Of a DNA stretch of 35,523 bases, positions 15,499 through 22,884 are shown in pieces. A program made the translations under genes and the position numbers. Below the pieces are notes generated by a model. It saw only the letters and a program-made list of their open reading frames with translations. It searched no databases and was not told where the DNA came from. Numbering within the stretch: position 1 is the stretch's first letter; every line of letters begins with the position of its first letter. The stretch is taken from NCBI GenBank assembly GCA_002010975.1, contig MTLU01000017.1, positions 1 through 35,523 on the forward strand. The letters run 5' to 3'. Origin of the DNA: Candidatus Bathyarchaeota archaeon JdFR-07 (GTDB lineage: Archaea > Thermoproteota > Bathyarchaeia > Bathyarchaeales > Bathycorpusculaceae).

Positions 15499-16509
15499 TT
15501 AAAATGGCTGGAAAACACCTGTCTTAAGAATGTCAAAACTTGATCCATCTTCGTAGAAAATTTTCACGTCAGGTTTAGAGATTAGCAAGTCCATGTGGTT
15601 TTTAGATTTATTCTTGCCTCCTGGCATGTCAGAATTGTTTCCAAAGGCTATGTGAATTGTGCCAAGTATTTTTTCCGCTTCTAGAAATTCTTCAACAAAT
15701 CTTGCTTTAGGATTTATGCCGAAAGCAAATTCCCCTACAACCTTCGCCCATTCATCAGTGTTTGAGGAATCCTTAACCCTTTTTAACACCTGTAAATCTT
15801 CTGAAACTATCTCTTCTGCCTTGCCATTGTGAATTATTATCTTTACTGGTGTTTTAAGGGGGCCAATTCCGCCTACAGCCATATCACAGACCAGCTTGCC
15901 ATTAAGGGAGTCTTCGATTGGTGCAACTATTACTTCCCCTGTGGGAAGATTCATCCACTTCATGGTTTCCCAGTTGATAATAGTGTCTGTGAAGAAAGGT
16001 CTACCTTTCACCCTTAAAGAAAGATCCGTGCCCATCGAATTTTTAACTTCAACTTTTACAGCATTCTTCAACTTTTGGATTAATGCACTGGCAAAGTTTT
16101 GCATTTTTCTATGTTCTTCTACAGTTAATGCAAGAGCACCATTTGTCAACATGTCTAAGGTTACCCCTGGACAATGACCTAAACGAGCTCTTTTTCCCAT
16201 AGTTTCCATTTGAATAAGTTTTATTCTGAAAGGGGTTTCTTCGCGAATGCCTTGTAAAATATTAATGTAGATTTCTGAGGGATGTTTTTCCAAAATTTTC
16301 ATGATCTCCATTGGGACTTCTTGTCTGAAAGACTGCCTACTTGTTTTCAAAACAACAAGTCTTGTTTGAAGACCAAGTTTTAATGCGCCACTAGCAAAGA
16401 CTTCGCCAACTTCCTTCTTTAAATCATCACAAAAAATGATTATTTTTTCGCCTTGTTTTGCTTCTAATACACATTCTAAAGCATTCCTTGCTGATTTCCA
16501 TGCTTCCAT
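15499..16509 (-). CDS. Aminopeptidase of the M29-like (AmpS/aminopeptidase T) family
   Basis: A 336-residue metallopeptidase-like protein (COG2309 type). The C-terminal region keeps the M29 metal-ligand pattern: an acidic residue in VGEFAFGINPKAR, acidic residues in EEFLEAEKILG, His in GTIHIAFGNNSD, and His/Asp in NHMDLLI. An earlier segment GHCPGVTLDML and PTGEVIVAPIEDSLNG are also typical. It would remove N-terminal residues from peptides in the cytoplasm. I start at ATG 16509 (MEAWKSARN...) rather than TTG 16518, since family members begin in this helix; neither start has a clear ribosome site. It is about 50 bases downstream of the MAT gene on the same strand. Confidence 0.84.
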   Translation of the reverse strand: MEAWKSARNALECVLEAKQGEKIIIFCDDLKKEVGEVFASGALKLGLQTRLVVLKTSRQSFRQEVPMEIMKILEKHPSEIYINILQGIREETPFRIKLIQMETMGKRARLGHCPGVTLDMLTNGALALTVEEHRKMQNFASALIQKLKNAVKVEVKNSMGTDLSLRVKGRPFFTDTIINWETMKWMNLPTGEVIVAPIEDSLNGKLVCDMAVGGIGPLKTPVKIIIHNGKAEEIVSEDLQVLKRVKDSSNTDEWAKVVGEFAFGINPKARFVEEFLEAEKILGTIHIAFGNNSDMPGGKNKSKNHMDLLISKPDVKIFYEDGSSFDILKTGVFQPF

Positions 16510-16565
16510 AAGAATCAACTGTCAGGTTATTTAGTAAAGAAATTAAAAAGCTTTAAAGCTGAAAG

Positions 16566-17774
16566 TTAGTAAGTTTGAATTTTTCCCTGTGCTAATTCAT
16601 CACAGAATTTATCTATGTTTCCAAGCTCAAAATCCAATACTTCCCCTATTTCGCGTCTAACTTTTTCTAAGGAATTGTTTCCTTTCATAACTACCTGAGC
16701 AGCTGCCACTGCTGGCTGGTCTATGGGGCTTCCAATCTTGCTTAATAGCCATATATATACCTCTTCAACTTCTGGAACTTCGTCATAAACATGTTGAGCT
16801 ATTCTAAAGGTTAACACATTATAGATTTTTCCAACATGACTTACAGGATTTTTGCCTGCTGCAGCCTCCGAACAGAAAGGCCTATTCAGCGATATTAGCC
16901 CATTCACTCTATTTCCCCTTCCAACCTGCCCCGAGTCTCCACTGTCTGCACTGGTGCCCAACACTGTCAGATATAAACCGCCAAGACCTCTTCCACGCAT
17001 GTCTAACGTGTTGAGTTGGACATTTACACTATCAAAATTCGTGTTCTCGACCACAAATTTTTCTATTTCTTCAAGGATTTTCGCTTTTTTATCAAAGTAC
17101 TCTTCTTCACTACTTATGTATCTGTCTACAAAGGCCATGGATATCGTCATATTTAAAATGTTATTGGAACGAAACCCCATTACCTTTATATCTTCACCCG
17201 ATTCTGGAAACCGATCCTTAAATTCTCTAGAATTGAGAAATTGTTCTGTCTTTAAGACAATTTTTTCGGTTCTAGTCATAGGAGCATAACCTACAGCAGC
17301 TGAAGTGTCATTTGCTCCTAAAACCTTACCTTTTCTCTTAAAAATGTCGATAAGCCCAACGGAGCCAGGTTTTAGTTCTACCTGATATTTTACATGCTTT
17401 TCTGGATTGACAAAGCGCATGTTTTTCTTAAACCATTCTTTAGCTGTAGTTATGGCTATTTGTTCCACATCTATTTTTATGTCTTTAAACTCTGCTGTTG
17501 CTCTATCTCCGAAAATGAAAAGCATAGGTTGTTTGACGATTCCACCGCCAAATCTTGGTTCAGCTTCCCCAGCTACAAGCAAAGATTTGTCAACGTTATG
17601 GTGAAGTATGAATCCTGCCTTTTCTAAATATTCCTTGCTTAATCTTATGGAGATACTGTCCATCACAGCATCGCATATATAGTCTGGATGCCCTAATCCT
17701 TTTCTTTCTACAATCTCTATACGTTGCTTTTCAAGAGGCACCTGTTTTAGATCTTCTACAATTATGTTTCGCAT
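16566..17774 (-). CDS. mat: S-adenosylmethionine synthetase, archaeal type (MAT)
   Basis: A 402-residue archaeal methionine adenosyltransferase, making SAM from methionine and ATP in the cytoplasm. Signatures include MRNIIVEDLKQVPLEKQRIEIVERKGLGHPDYICDAVM near the start, EAEPRFGGG, the GSADSGDSGQVGRGNRVNGLI motif around residue 255, and a C-terminal VYIWLLSKIGSPIDQP. The frame opens further upstream (TTG 17834), but ATG 17774 with GAGAGGG just ahead matches the family N-terminus. The gene provides SAM for the radical SAM enzymes, PIMT and the geranylgeranyl pathway in this region. It is divergent from the HTH-CBS regulator, and an AT-rich TATA-like stretch (17812-17825) lies in the shared spacer. 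Confidence 0.96.
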   Translation of the reverse strand: MRNIIVEDLKQVPLEKQRIEIVERKGLGHPDYICDAVMDSISIRLSKEYLEKAGFILHHNVDKSLLVAGEAEPRFGGGIVKQPMLFIFGDRATAEFKDIKIDVEQIAITTAKEWFKKNMRFVNPEKHVKYQVELKPGSVGLIDIFKRKGKVLGANDTSAAVGYAPMTRTEKIVLKTEQFLNSREFKDRFPESGEDIKVMGFRSNNILNMTISMAFVDRYISSEEEYFDKKAKILEEIEKFVVENTNFDSVNVQLNTLDMRGRGLGGLYLTVLGTSADSGDSGQVGRGNRVNGLISLNRPFCSEAAAGKNPVSHVGKIYNVLTFRIAQHVYDEVPEVEEVYIWLLSKIGSPIDQPAVAAAQVVMKGNNSLEKVRREIGEVLDFELGNIDKFCDELAQGKIQTY

Positions 17775-17848
17775 TGCAACCCTCTCGTGGAATCTAACGT
17801 GTATGCACTGGAATAAATATATATTTTGCTGCATTAAATCTATAATAA

Positions 17849-17869
17849 AAAATAACCAGTGGTTATTTT
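17849..17869. promoter_or_regulatory. Perfect 21-nt palindrome at the HTH-CBS start (candidate operator)
   Basis: The half-site AAAATAACCA, a central G, and its exact inverse form a 10+1+10 palindrome. It lies just downstream of a TATA-like CTATAATAAA (17839-17848), over the predicted transcription start of the regulator gene, and about 75 bases upstream of the divergent MAT start. This is the classic position for a repressor binding site, so autoregulation is likely and shared control of MAT possible. Confidence 0.65.
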
Positions 17870-18401
17870 GATCATAACGGGAAATCTTATCAGAAAGTTA
17901 AGAAGAGAAGCGGGGTTAACCCAGAAAAAACTAGCAGAACTAGCTGGAGTTTCGCAAGCACACATAGCCAAAATTGAAAAGGGGAAAGTGGATCCAAGAC
18001 TCTCAACAGTTAACAAGATTATAGAAGTACTTGCTAAAGGAAGTATAAAAAAATGTAGAGATGTAATGACTAAAGGTGTTCTTTTCGTAAAACCAGAGGA
18101 CAATGTTCTCAAAGTAAGTGAAGTTATGGTTAACCATGCAATTTCTCAACTACCTGTATTGGACGGAAACAAGGTCGTTGGAACAATAACAGAGGAGATT
18201 ATAGTTCGAAATTTAGGCGCTAACATCGCCAAAGAACAGGTAAAGAAGGTTATGGGCCCACCTTTACCTATGGTTTCTGAAGAAACATCAATTGAAACTG
18301 CTCGTTCTTTGTTAGAAAAACATCAAGGAGTTTTAGTGACTGGAGAAAATGAAATCTTGGGGATAATAACCCGCTCAGATCTATTAAAAATAATAGGTTG
18401 A
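17868..18401 (+). CDS. HTH-XRE regulator with CBS-domain pair
   Basis: About 177 residues. Residues 1-50 are an XRE-type helix-turn-helix (LIRKLRREAGLTQKKLAELAGVSQAHIAKIEKGKVDPRLSTVNKI). Two CBS motifs follow, at roughly 60-118 (DVMTKGVLFVKPEDNVLKVSEVMVNHAISQLPVLDGNKVVGTIT) and 120-177 (VMGPPLPMVSEETSIETARSLLEKHQGVLVTGENEILGIITRSDLLKII). CBS pairs bind adenosine compounds (AMP, ATP, SAM), so this is a ligand-sensing regulator. Start: TTG 17868 fits the TATA box about 26 bases upstream and would give a leaderless mRNA; GTG 17859 would lie at the centre of the palindrome. It is divergent from MAT and only seven bases ahead of the DHH nuclease gene. Confidence 0.88.
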   Translation: MIITGNLIRKLRREAGLTQKKLAELAGVSQAHIAKIEKGKVDPRLSTVNKIIEVLAKGSIKKCRDVMTKGVLFVKPEDNVLKVSEVMVNHAISQLPVLDGNKVVGTITEEIIVRNLGANIAKEQVKKVMGPPLPMVSEETSIETARSLLEKHQGVLVTGENEILGIITRSDLLKIIG

Positions 18402-18408
18402 AAGGACT

Positions 18409-19599
18409 ATGCTCACGCAATTGGAAAAATTTGAACAAATGGCAGCCCAAGCTATTCGACAGTTAAGAAGAGTTCCCTCTGAAGAAGTTTTAGTAGTTCA
18501 TCATGACGATGCTGATGGATTGTGCTCCGCTGCCATAACTAAAGAAGCCTTAGGGCGTGAGGGAATAAAAACCAAAACCCTTTGCCTAGAGAAAGTTTAC
18601 CCTGAGGTAGTTGAAGATTTACACTCTAGTAATGGAAAAACAATTTTTTATGTAGACATAGGCTCATCTCATGCAGATTTTATATCCCAATGTAATAAAG
18701 AAAGAAATTTGACAATAATATTGGATCATCATGATCCTAAAGCGGCTGAAGATCCAAAAGTTTTTGACTTAAATCTGGAACATTATGGATTTAAAGGCGA
18801 AACAGATTTTTCTGGAGCGACATGTTGTTACTTATTTGCAAAAGCCTTAAACAAAAACAATTTAGATTTGAGTTATTTAGCCTTAGTGGGAAGTTGCGAG
18901 ATTCCTAAAGGATTTTCTGGATTAGACAAACTTGTTTTGGAAGAAGCCCTAAATGAAAATGTAGTTCAGCAAAAAGGCAAGGGTTTCGAAATAACAAAAT
19001 TTAAGACTCGCATAAATACGCTTTTTTCAAAACTTCAGATTCTCGGAGCCGTAGGGTATTATGAAGGGGGGCCTGAAATTGGTGTAAACGCGTGTTTAAA
19101 AGGTTTTAGCAAAGAACTGGAAGAGAAAATTAATGTTTTAGAGACTAGGCGAAAAGAGGCGAATCGACGTCTGTTGGGAAGGCTTTATCGGGAAAGGCTT
19201 AATGAAACAGAGCATATTCAATGGTTTGATGCTGGAAACATGTACTCTGGCATGGGTACAAAGGTTATAGGACAATTTTGTTCTTTTATTTCTTATCAAG
19301 CTCGTTTAGTAAAGCCTAACAAATACATTTTAGGATTTATGAATGTACCACCAGAGATTCCAAAATGGGGAAGATTGAGTGAAAGGTTTGTAAAGGCTTC
19401 TGTAAGGGTGCCTAAAACTTTACATCCACTAATAAACGAGGGAAAAATTCTTGGAGCAGTGAACCTTTTGGTGGAGGCTTCAACAGATTTTGGTGTAGCA
19501 GATGGTCATCAATATGCTGCAAGTGTTGTAGTGCCTGTGAAAAAGAAAATGTTATTAGTGGAAAATGCTGAGAAGGCTGTCTCTAGCTATCTTTCTTAA
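18409..19599 (+). CDS. DHH-family phosphoesterase/nuclease (archaeal RecJ-like)
   Basis: A 396-residue DHH-superfamily protein. Motif I is VVHHDDADGLCSA (30-41), motif II is FYVDIGSS with Asp83, and the name-giving DHH is at 106-108 (ILDHHDP). The C-terminal DHHA1-like part ends with LLVEASTDFGVADGHQYAAS, in the position of the RNA/DNA-binding GGGH motif, here DGH. Archaeal members are single-strand exonucleases, some acting with the replicative helicase (GAN), or act on short RNAs or dinucleotides; the sequence does not decide which. It is almost certainly co-transcribed with the HTH-CBS gene, and its stop overlaps that of truD on the other strand. Confidence 0.88.
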   Translation: MLTQLEKFEQMAAQAIRQLRRVPSEEVLVVHHDDADGLCSAAITKEALGREGIKTKTLCLEKVYPEVVEDLHSSNGKTIFYVDIGSSHADFISQCNKERNLTIILDHHDPKAAEDPKVFDLNLEHYGFKGETDFSGATCCYLFAKALNKNNLDLSYLALVGSCEIPKGFSGLDKLVLEEALNENVVQQKGKGFEITKFKTRINTLFSKLQILGAVGYYEGGPEIGVNACLKGFSKELEEKINVLETRRKEANRRLLGRLYRERLNETEHIQWFDAGNMYSGMGTKVIGQFCSFISYQARLVKPNKYILGFMNVPPEIPKWGRLSERFVKASVRVPKTLHPLINEGKILGAVNLLVEASTDFGVADGHQYAASVVVPVKKKMLLVENAEKAVSSYLS

Positions 19600-20969
19600 A
19601 ATCCCGCTCTTATTGGATTTCTAGGTTTCATAATTTCTCTTAAAAAAATTGTTGCATACGAACCACGGTAGAGGGTAAAGCATAATTTTACAAATTTTTT
19701 TGAAGGATTGGCAAAATCTTTACTTATTTTGCAAAGAGAATAATTTCTTAACTCCGTTAATGCTGTCCGCAACTCTCCTTTTACGCTTATCTCTGGAATT
19801 GAACGAATTTTAAACTGTTCTTTAGAGACGCCTTCTTTTTCCAATATTTCCTTTTCGATTCTTCCTTGAACTCCTTTAGAGAGAGATTGTTTAAAACCAA
19901 CTATCGGAATTGCAAGGCGCATTCGTCCCTTTTTTACTGCTTGATTTATGTCGCTCAATTTCTGCGAACTTACTATTGTGTACATCCTTATCATGGGTAG
20001 TCCGGAACGTTCCACGTTCACAACATAATCGCCGACATCAACATTATTCAATGGTAATCCATGTGCTATTCTACTGCTTAGAAACTTGTTAAAAAGGTAA
20101 GCCTGATAAGCTTGGGGAAAGAGTTGACGAAGCTTTATTGGCAGCCTTCTGAATGCACCAACAAAATCTTCTGGTTTTTTTGCCAAATGTTTTAACATTA
20201 ATCGTTCATAATGGAGCTGTTTCGGAAACTTTCTTAATGCCTTTCTGAAATTCAGATCTGATCGGAGTTCTTCTCTACACTTTCTTGATTCTAAATGTTC
20301 AAAGGAACTCGGCTTAGCCAGAAAAAGCATGATAGCCTTCTTGAAGTTTCCTTGGATCAATGCTTTTCCCACTAAATGTGTTATGGGACGGATAGTTCCG
20401 AAGCGTTGATGACCGAAAAAGTTTGGAATCCCCCCTTTAGTGTTTAGTTCCTCTAGAGTTTTTGTAATTCTCTTTTCAATTATTTCTTTCGAATGACTTA
20501 CAGCACGGATAGTAATGTGAAAGTTATTTCCTAAAAGAAAATAAGGCGAAATCTTTGTGCGAAAATATTTTATTGGTCGAACTTTAATATCCTTAACCTT
20601 TATCTTTCTGACGTCTTCTGGCGTTACGTCTTCAATTGTTATGTGTTGAGCAGTAACTGCTTTAGCGTCTTTTATGCCTGCAATTTGGATTTTTCCAACA
20701 TTAATTTTTAGTTGATTAGCAATTTCTCTGAGGGCTAGAAATGTGTCCCAGTTTCGCTTAATTAACACACACAATAAATGTCTTTCTTTGTTAACCGCTT
20801 TAATTTTCTCATAACCCTTACTGGGGCATATTTCAGCTTTTAAACCATTTACAAGAATTTCTTCAACAGCGAAGTCTTCGATGAACTGTTTAATAGTTCC
20901 GCCTATGCCTGAAGAGTGACTTGCATAAACTTCTATCCCCATTGATTTTTCTAATTTAGGCACAAACAA
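19596..20969 (-). CDS. truD: tRNA pseudouridine synthase D (TruD)
   Basis: A 457-residue TruD, which makes pseudouridine 13 in tRNAs. The catalytic Asp101 lies in AGIKDAKAVTAQHI, preceded by the N-terminal domain start IKQFIEDFAVEEI. NFFGHQRFGT around residue 220 is the other TruD hallmark. The length is that of the larger archaeal members, with an insertion domain (about 250-400). It starts at TTG 20969, with GGTGAAGG upstream inside the intergenic 16 bases after pth2, so pth2 and truD form an operon. The stop codon overlaps that of the convergent DHH gene in a shared TTAA. Confidence 0.95.
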   Translation of the reverse strand: MFVPKLEKSMGIEVYASHSSGIGGTIKQFIEDFAVEEILVNGLKAEICPSKGYEKIKAVNKERHLLCVLIKRNWDTFLALREIANQLKINVGKIQIAGIKDAKAVTAQHITIEDVTPEDVRKIKVKDIKVRPIKYFRTKISPYFLLGNNFHITIRAVSHSKEIIEKRITKTLEELNTKGGIPNFFGHQRFGTIRPITHLVGKALIQGNFKKAIMLFLAKPSSFEHLESRKCREELRSDLNFRKALRKFPKQLHYERLMLKHLAKKPEDFVGAFRRLPIKLRQLFPQAYQAYLFNKFLSSRIAHGLPLNNVDVGDYVVNVERSGLPMIRMYTIVSSQKLSDINQAVKKGRMRLAIPIVGFKQSLSKGVQGRIEKEILEKEGVSKEQFKIRSIPEISVKGELRTALTELRNYSLCKISKDFANPSKKFVKLCFTLYRGSYATIFLREIMKPRNPIRAGF

Positions 20970-20985
20970 TGAAGCATACCTTCAC

Positions 20986-21348
20986 CTATAATAAGAGAAG
21001 TTTACCCGTTATCTTGTCCACTTTTTCGCTGGGTGCAGGGCCTATTCCCAAGCATGTTACAGTTCCAGGAGGTATTTCTGTCAATCCTCTATCAGTTATT
21101 AATGAGTAAGGTAAGGTCATCTCTTTCGCTTGCTTTTCTAGTTCTAAAAGTTCTTTTTGGCTTTCCACTTTGACAGCTATTTTACATTGTCCTTCAACTA
21201 TCCAAGCTTTCCACCATTTAGGATGATGTTTACGAGCTTCTTCAGAGGCGGAAACGGCTGCGTGACCTGCTTGGGCCGCGATCTTGCCTTTGCTCAAATG
21301 TAAATCTGAACGAAACACAAGAACTTGCTTGTAACGAAACTCCGACAT
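20986..21348 (-). CDS. pth2: Peptidyl-tRNA hydrolase, archaeal type (Pth2)
   Basis: A 120-residue Pth2, which frees tRNA from prematurely released peptidyl-tRNA. The family signature QVLVFRSDLHLSKGKIAAQAGHAAVSA is at the N-terminus, with the later KIAVKVESQKELLELEKQAKE, LITDRGLTEIPPGTVTCLGIGPAPSEKVDKITGKLLLL also near-diagnostic. Length is typical. Upstream gene of the pth2-truD pair on the minus strand. Confidence 0.97.
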   Translation of the reverse strand: MSEFRYKQVLVFRSDLHLSKGKIAAQAGHAAVSASEEARKHHPKWWKAWIVEGQCKIAVKVESQKELLELEKQAKEMTLPYSLITDRGLTEIPPGTVTCLGIGPAPSEKVDKITGKLLLL

Positions 21349-21383
21349 AATGCATCTATCCTCTCTTACCTGTTTGCTAGGTT

Positions 21384-22607
21384 TTAAGGATTTGCAGAAA
21401 AGTATAGAAAAAAGAAGTAAAACAGTGCAGCTAATATTTGAGGTTTTGGTAAAGAACGCAAAAGGGAACTACCTTGAAAATCTATATCCTCTATGTCCTT
21501 CACACTCTTACCAAAACCTAGTTTTATACAAAAACTGATAGCTTCGTCTATTTTATCATCTGACAAAGCATTTAGCATTTTTCGCAATTTTAACATAACC
21601 TTCATATCAAAACCCAACATTTTATTGCAGAGTTTTTGGTAGTTGCTCAAAAATTTTGAAGAAAAATCTTTCCTTTTTAAAGCTTCGTGAGCTACTGTTG
21701 CAGCGATTCTTGCACAGTTTAATCCAAAAATTACGCCGCCTCCTGTTGTAGGTTTGACTTGAGAGGCTACATCTCCCACAGCGAGAAAACTGTTAAAATA
21801 TGTTTTTGGGATGGGGCCTCCGATGGTTATGGGGTGAAACACTGTGCCTAATATTTTTGCTTTACCAAGTTTTTTCGATGCTGTGGGATGTTTATGCATA
21901 AACCTTTGCAAAAAATCCTTTGGATTTCCGATACTTGTTGCTAGCCCTATTTTTGCCTTTGAATTTTTTCTTGGAATGAGCCATGCATAAAAACCTGGAG
22001 CATATTTTTTTCCTAGAAAAACTTCTACCATATCTGGTTCAATGTCTTTAACATTTTCTATATTTACTTGCACGGCGTTAACAACCATGCGAGAATCAAG
22101 CATTGTCAATCCTGTTTGTCTTAAAATTCTCGATGAAATTCCTTCTGCGTCAATGATGATATTAGCTGTGAATTTTCTGGTTTTTTCGTTTTGATTTACT
22201 TTTACACCTTTTACGACATTGTTTTCAATAATTAAAGATTTAACTTGTGATTTCAAAAAATATTGGGCTTTAGCGTTTTCAGCTATATTCGCAAGATATT
22301 TATCGAAAAGCTCGCGATTTACGGAGCAAGTTACAGTCTCAGCGAGTTCTACCGTTAATTTTTTACCTTTCGGAGAATGGAATATGGCGCCTTTAAATCT
22401 GTTTTCAACAATTCCTTTTGGGAGTTTATGTAACCCCAGCTTTTTTAATCCTTGAATGCTCAAATGTCCAGCACAATGGCATGGAACCCCGATTTCGTTG
22501 TGTTCTTCAAATACTGTTACTTTGGCGCCTAGCCTTGCAAGGTTGAAGGCTGTAAATGAGCCGCAAGGTCCTCCTCCAACGACTATTATGTCTGAAGCTT
22601 CACTCAT
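21384..22607 (-). CDS. Geranylgeranyl reductase family protein (lipid saturation)
   Basis: A 407-residue FAD enzyme. The N-terminal dinucleotide fold is DIIVVGGGPCGSFTAFNLARLGAKVTVFEE (6-35), followed by IGVPCHCAGHLS with C43 and C45. YAPGFYAWLIPRKNSKAKIGLATS is the substrate-side motif of the family, and VGDVASQVKPTTGGGV binds FAD. Such enzymes reduce the double bonds of archaeal membrane lipid chains. I start at ATG 22607; the frame extends to GTG 22616. Next to it on the same strand is a short winged-helix protein and CDC48; a shared transcript is possible. Confidence 0.9.
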   Translation of the reverse strand: MSEASDIIVVGGGPCGSFTAFNLARLGAKVTVFEEHNEIGVPCHCAGHLSIQGLKKLGLHKLPKGIVENRFKGAIFHSPKGKKLTVELAETVTCSVNRELFDKYLANIAENAKAQYFLKSQVKSLIIENNVVKGVKVNQNEKTRKFTANIIIDAEGISSRILRQTGLTMLDSRMVVNAVQVNIENVKDIEPDMVEVFLGKKYAPGFYAWLIPRKNSKAKIGLATSIGNPKDFLQRFMHKHPTASKKLGKAKILGTVFHPITIGGPIPKTYFNSFLAVGDVASQVKPTTGGGVIFGLNCARIAATVAHEALKRKDFSSKFLSNYQKLCNKMLGFDMKVMLKLRKMLNALSDDKIDEAISFCIKLGFGKSVKDIEDIDFQGSSLLRSLPKPQILAALFYFFFLYFSANP

Positions 22608-22644
22608 GTAATGCACACTAATAGTGGTTGCGTAATTGTTGCCG

Positions 22645-22872
22645 TTAGGTCAATAGTTCTACTCTTCTTTTTCCGCGAGCCAAAGAAGTGGTTCTTATTT
22701 TTCCGCCAATTTCTAAACGCATAAGCTGCTCATTAAAATCTTTAAAGCCTAAATCTTTGAATTCTTCATTTAACTCTTCGAAAAGTTCTGTATCCGTCAT
22801 GGCTCCCTTCTTTTTTAGAATTTCTAATAAGACATAGTTGGTTGGATGCGTTTTCCAAGTTTTAATGGGCAT
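22645..22872 (-). CDS. Small winged-helix protein after CDC48
   Basis: A 75-residue protein with a winged-helix pattern: NYVLLEILKKKGAMTDTELFEELNEEFKDLGFKDFNEQLMRLEIGGKIRTTSLARGKRRVELLT, that is, helix, turn, second helix and a basic two-stranded wing. No DNA target is known. It starts 12 bases after the CDC48 stop with the stop-start spacing of an operon, so it may travel with CDC48. I do not know a settled function. Confidence 0.78.
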   Translation of the reverse strand: MPIKTWKTHPTNYVLLEILKKKGAMTDTELFEELNEEFKDLGFKDFNEQLMRLEIGGKIRTTSLARGKRRVELLT

Positions 22873-22884
22873 GTATGCAAGCTC

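Noticed and set aside
16852-17289. 145-residue plus-strand frame opposite MAT
   Set aside because: Reverse complement of a well-conserved enzyme; long only because MAT codons avoid stops on that strand.
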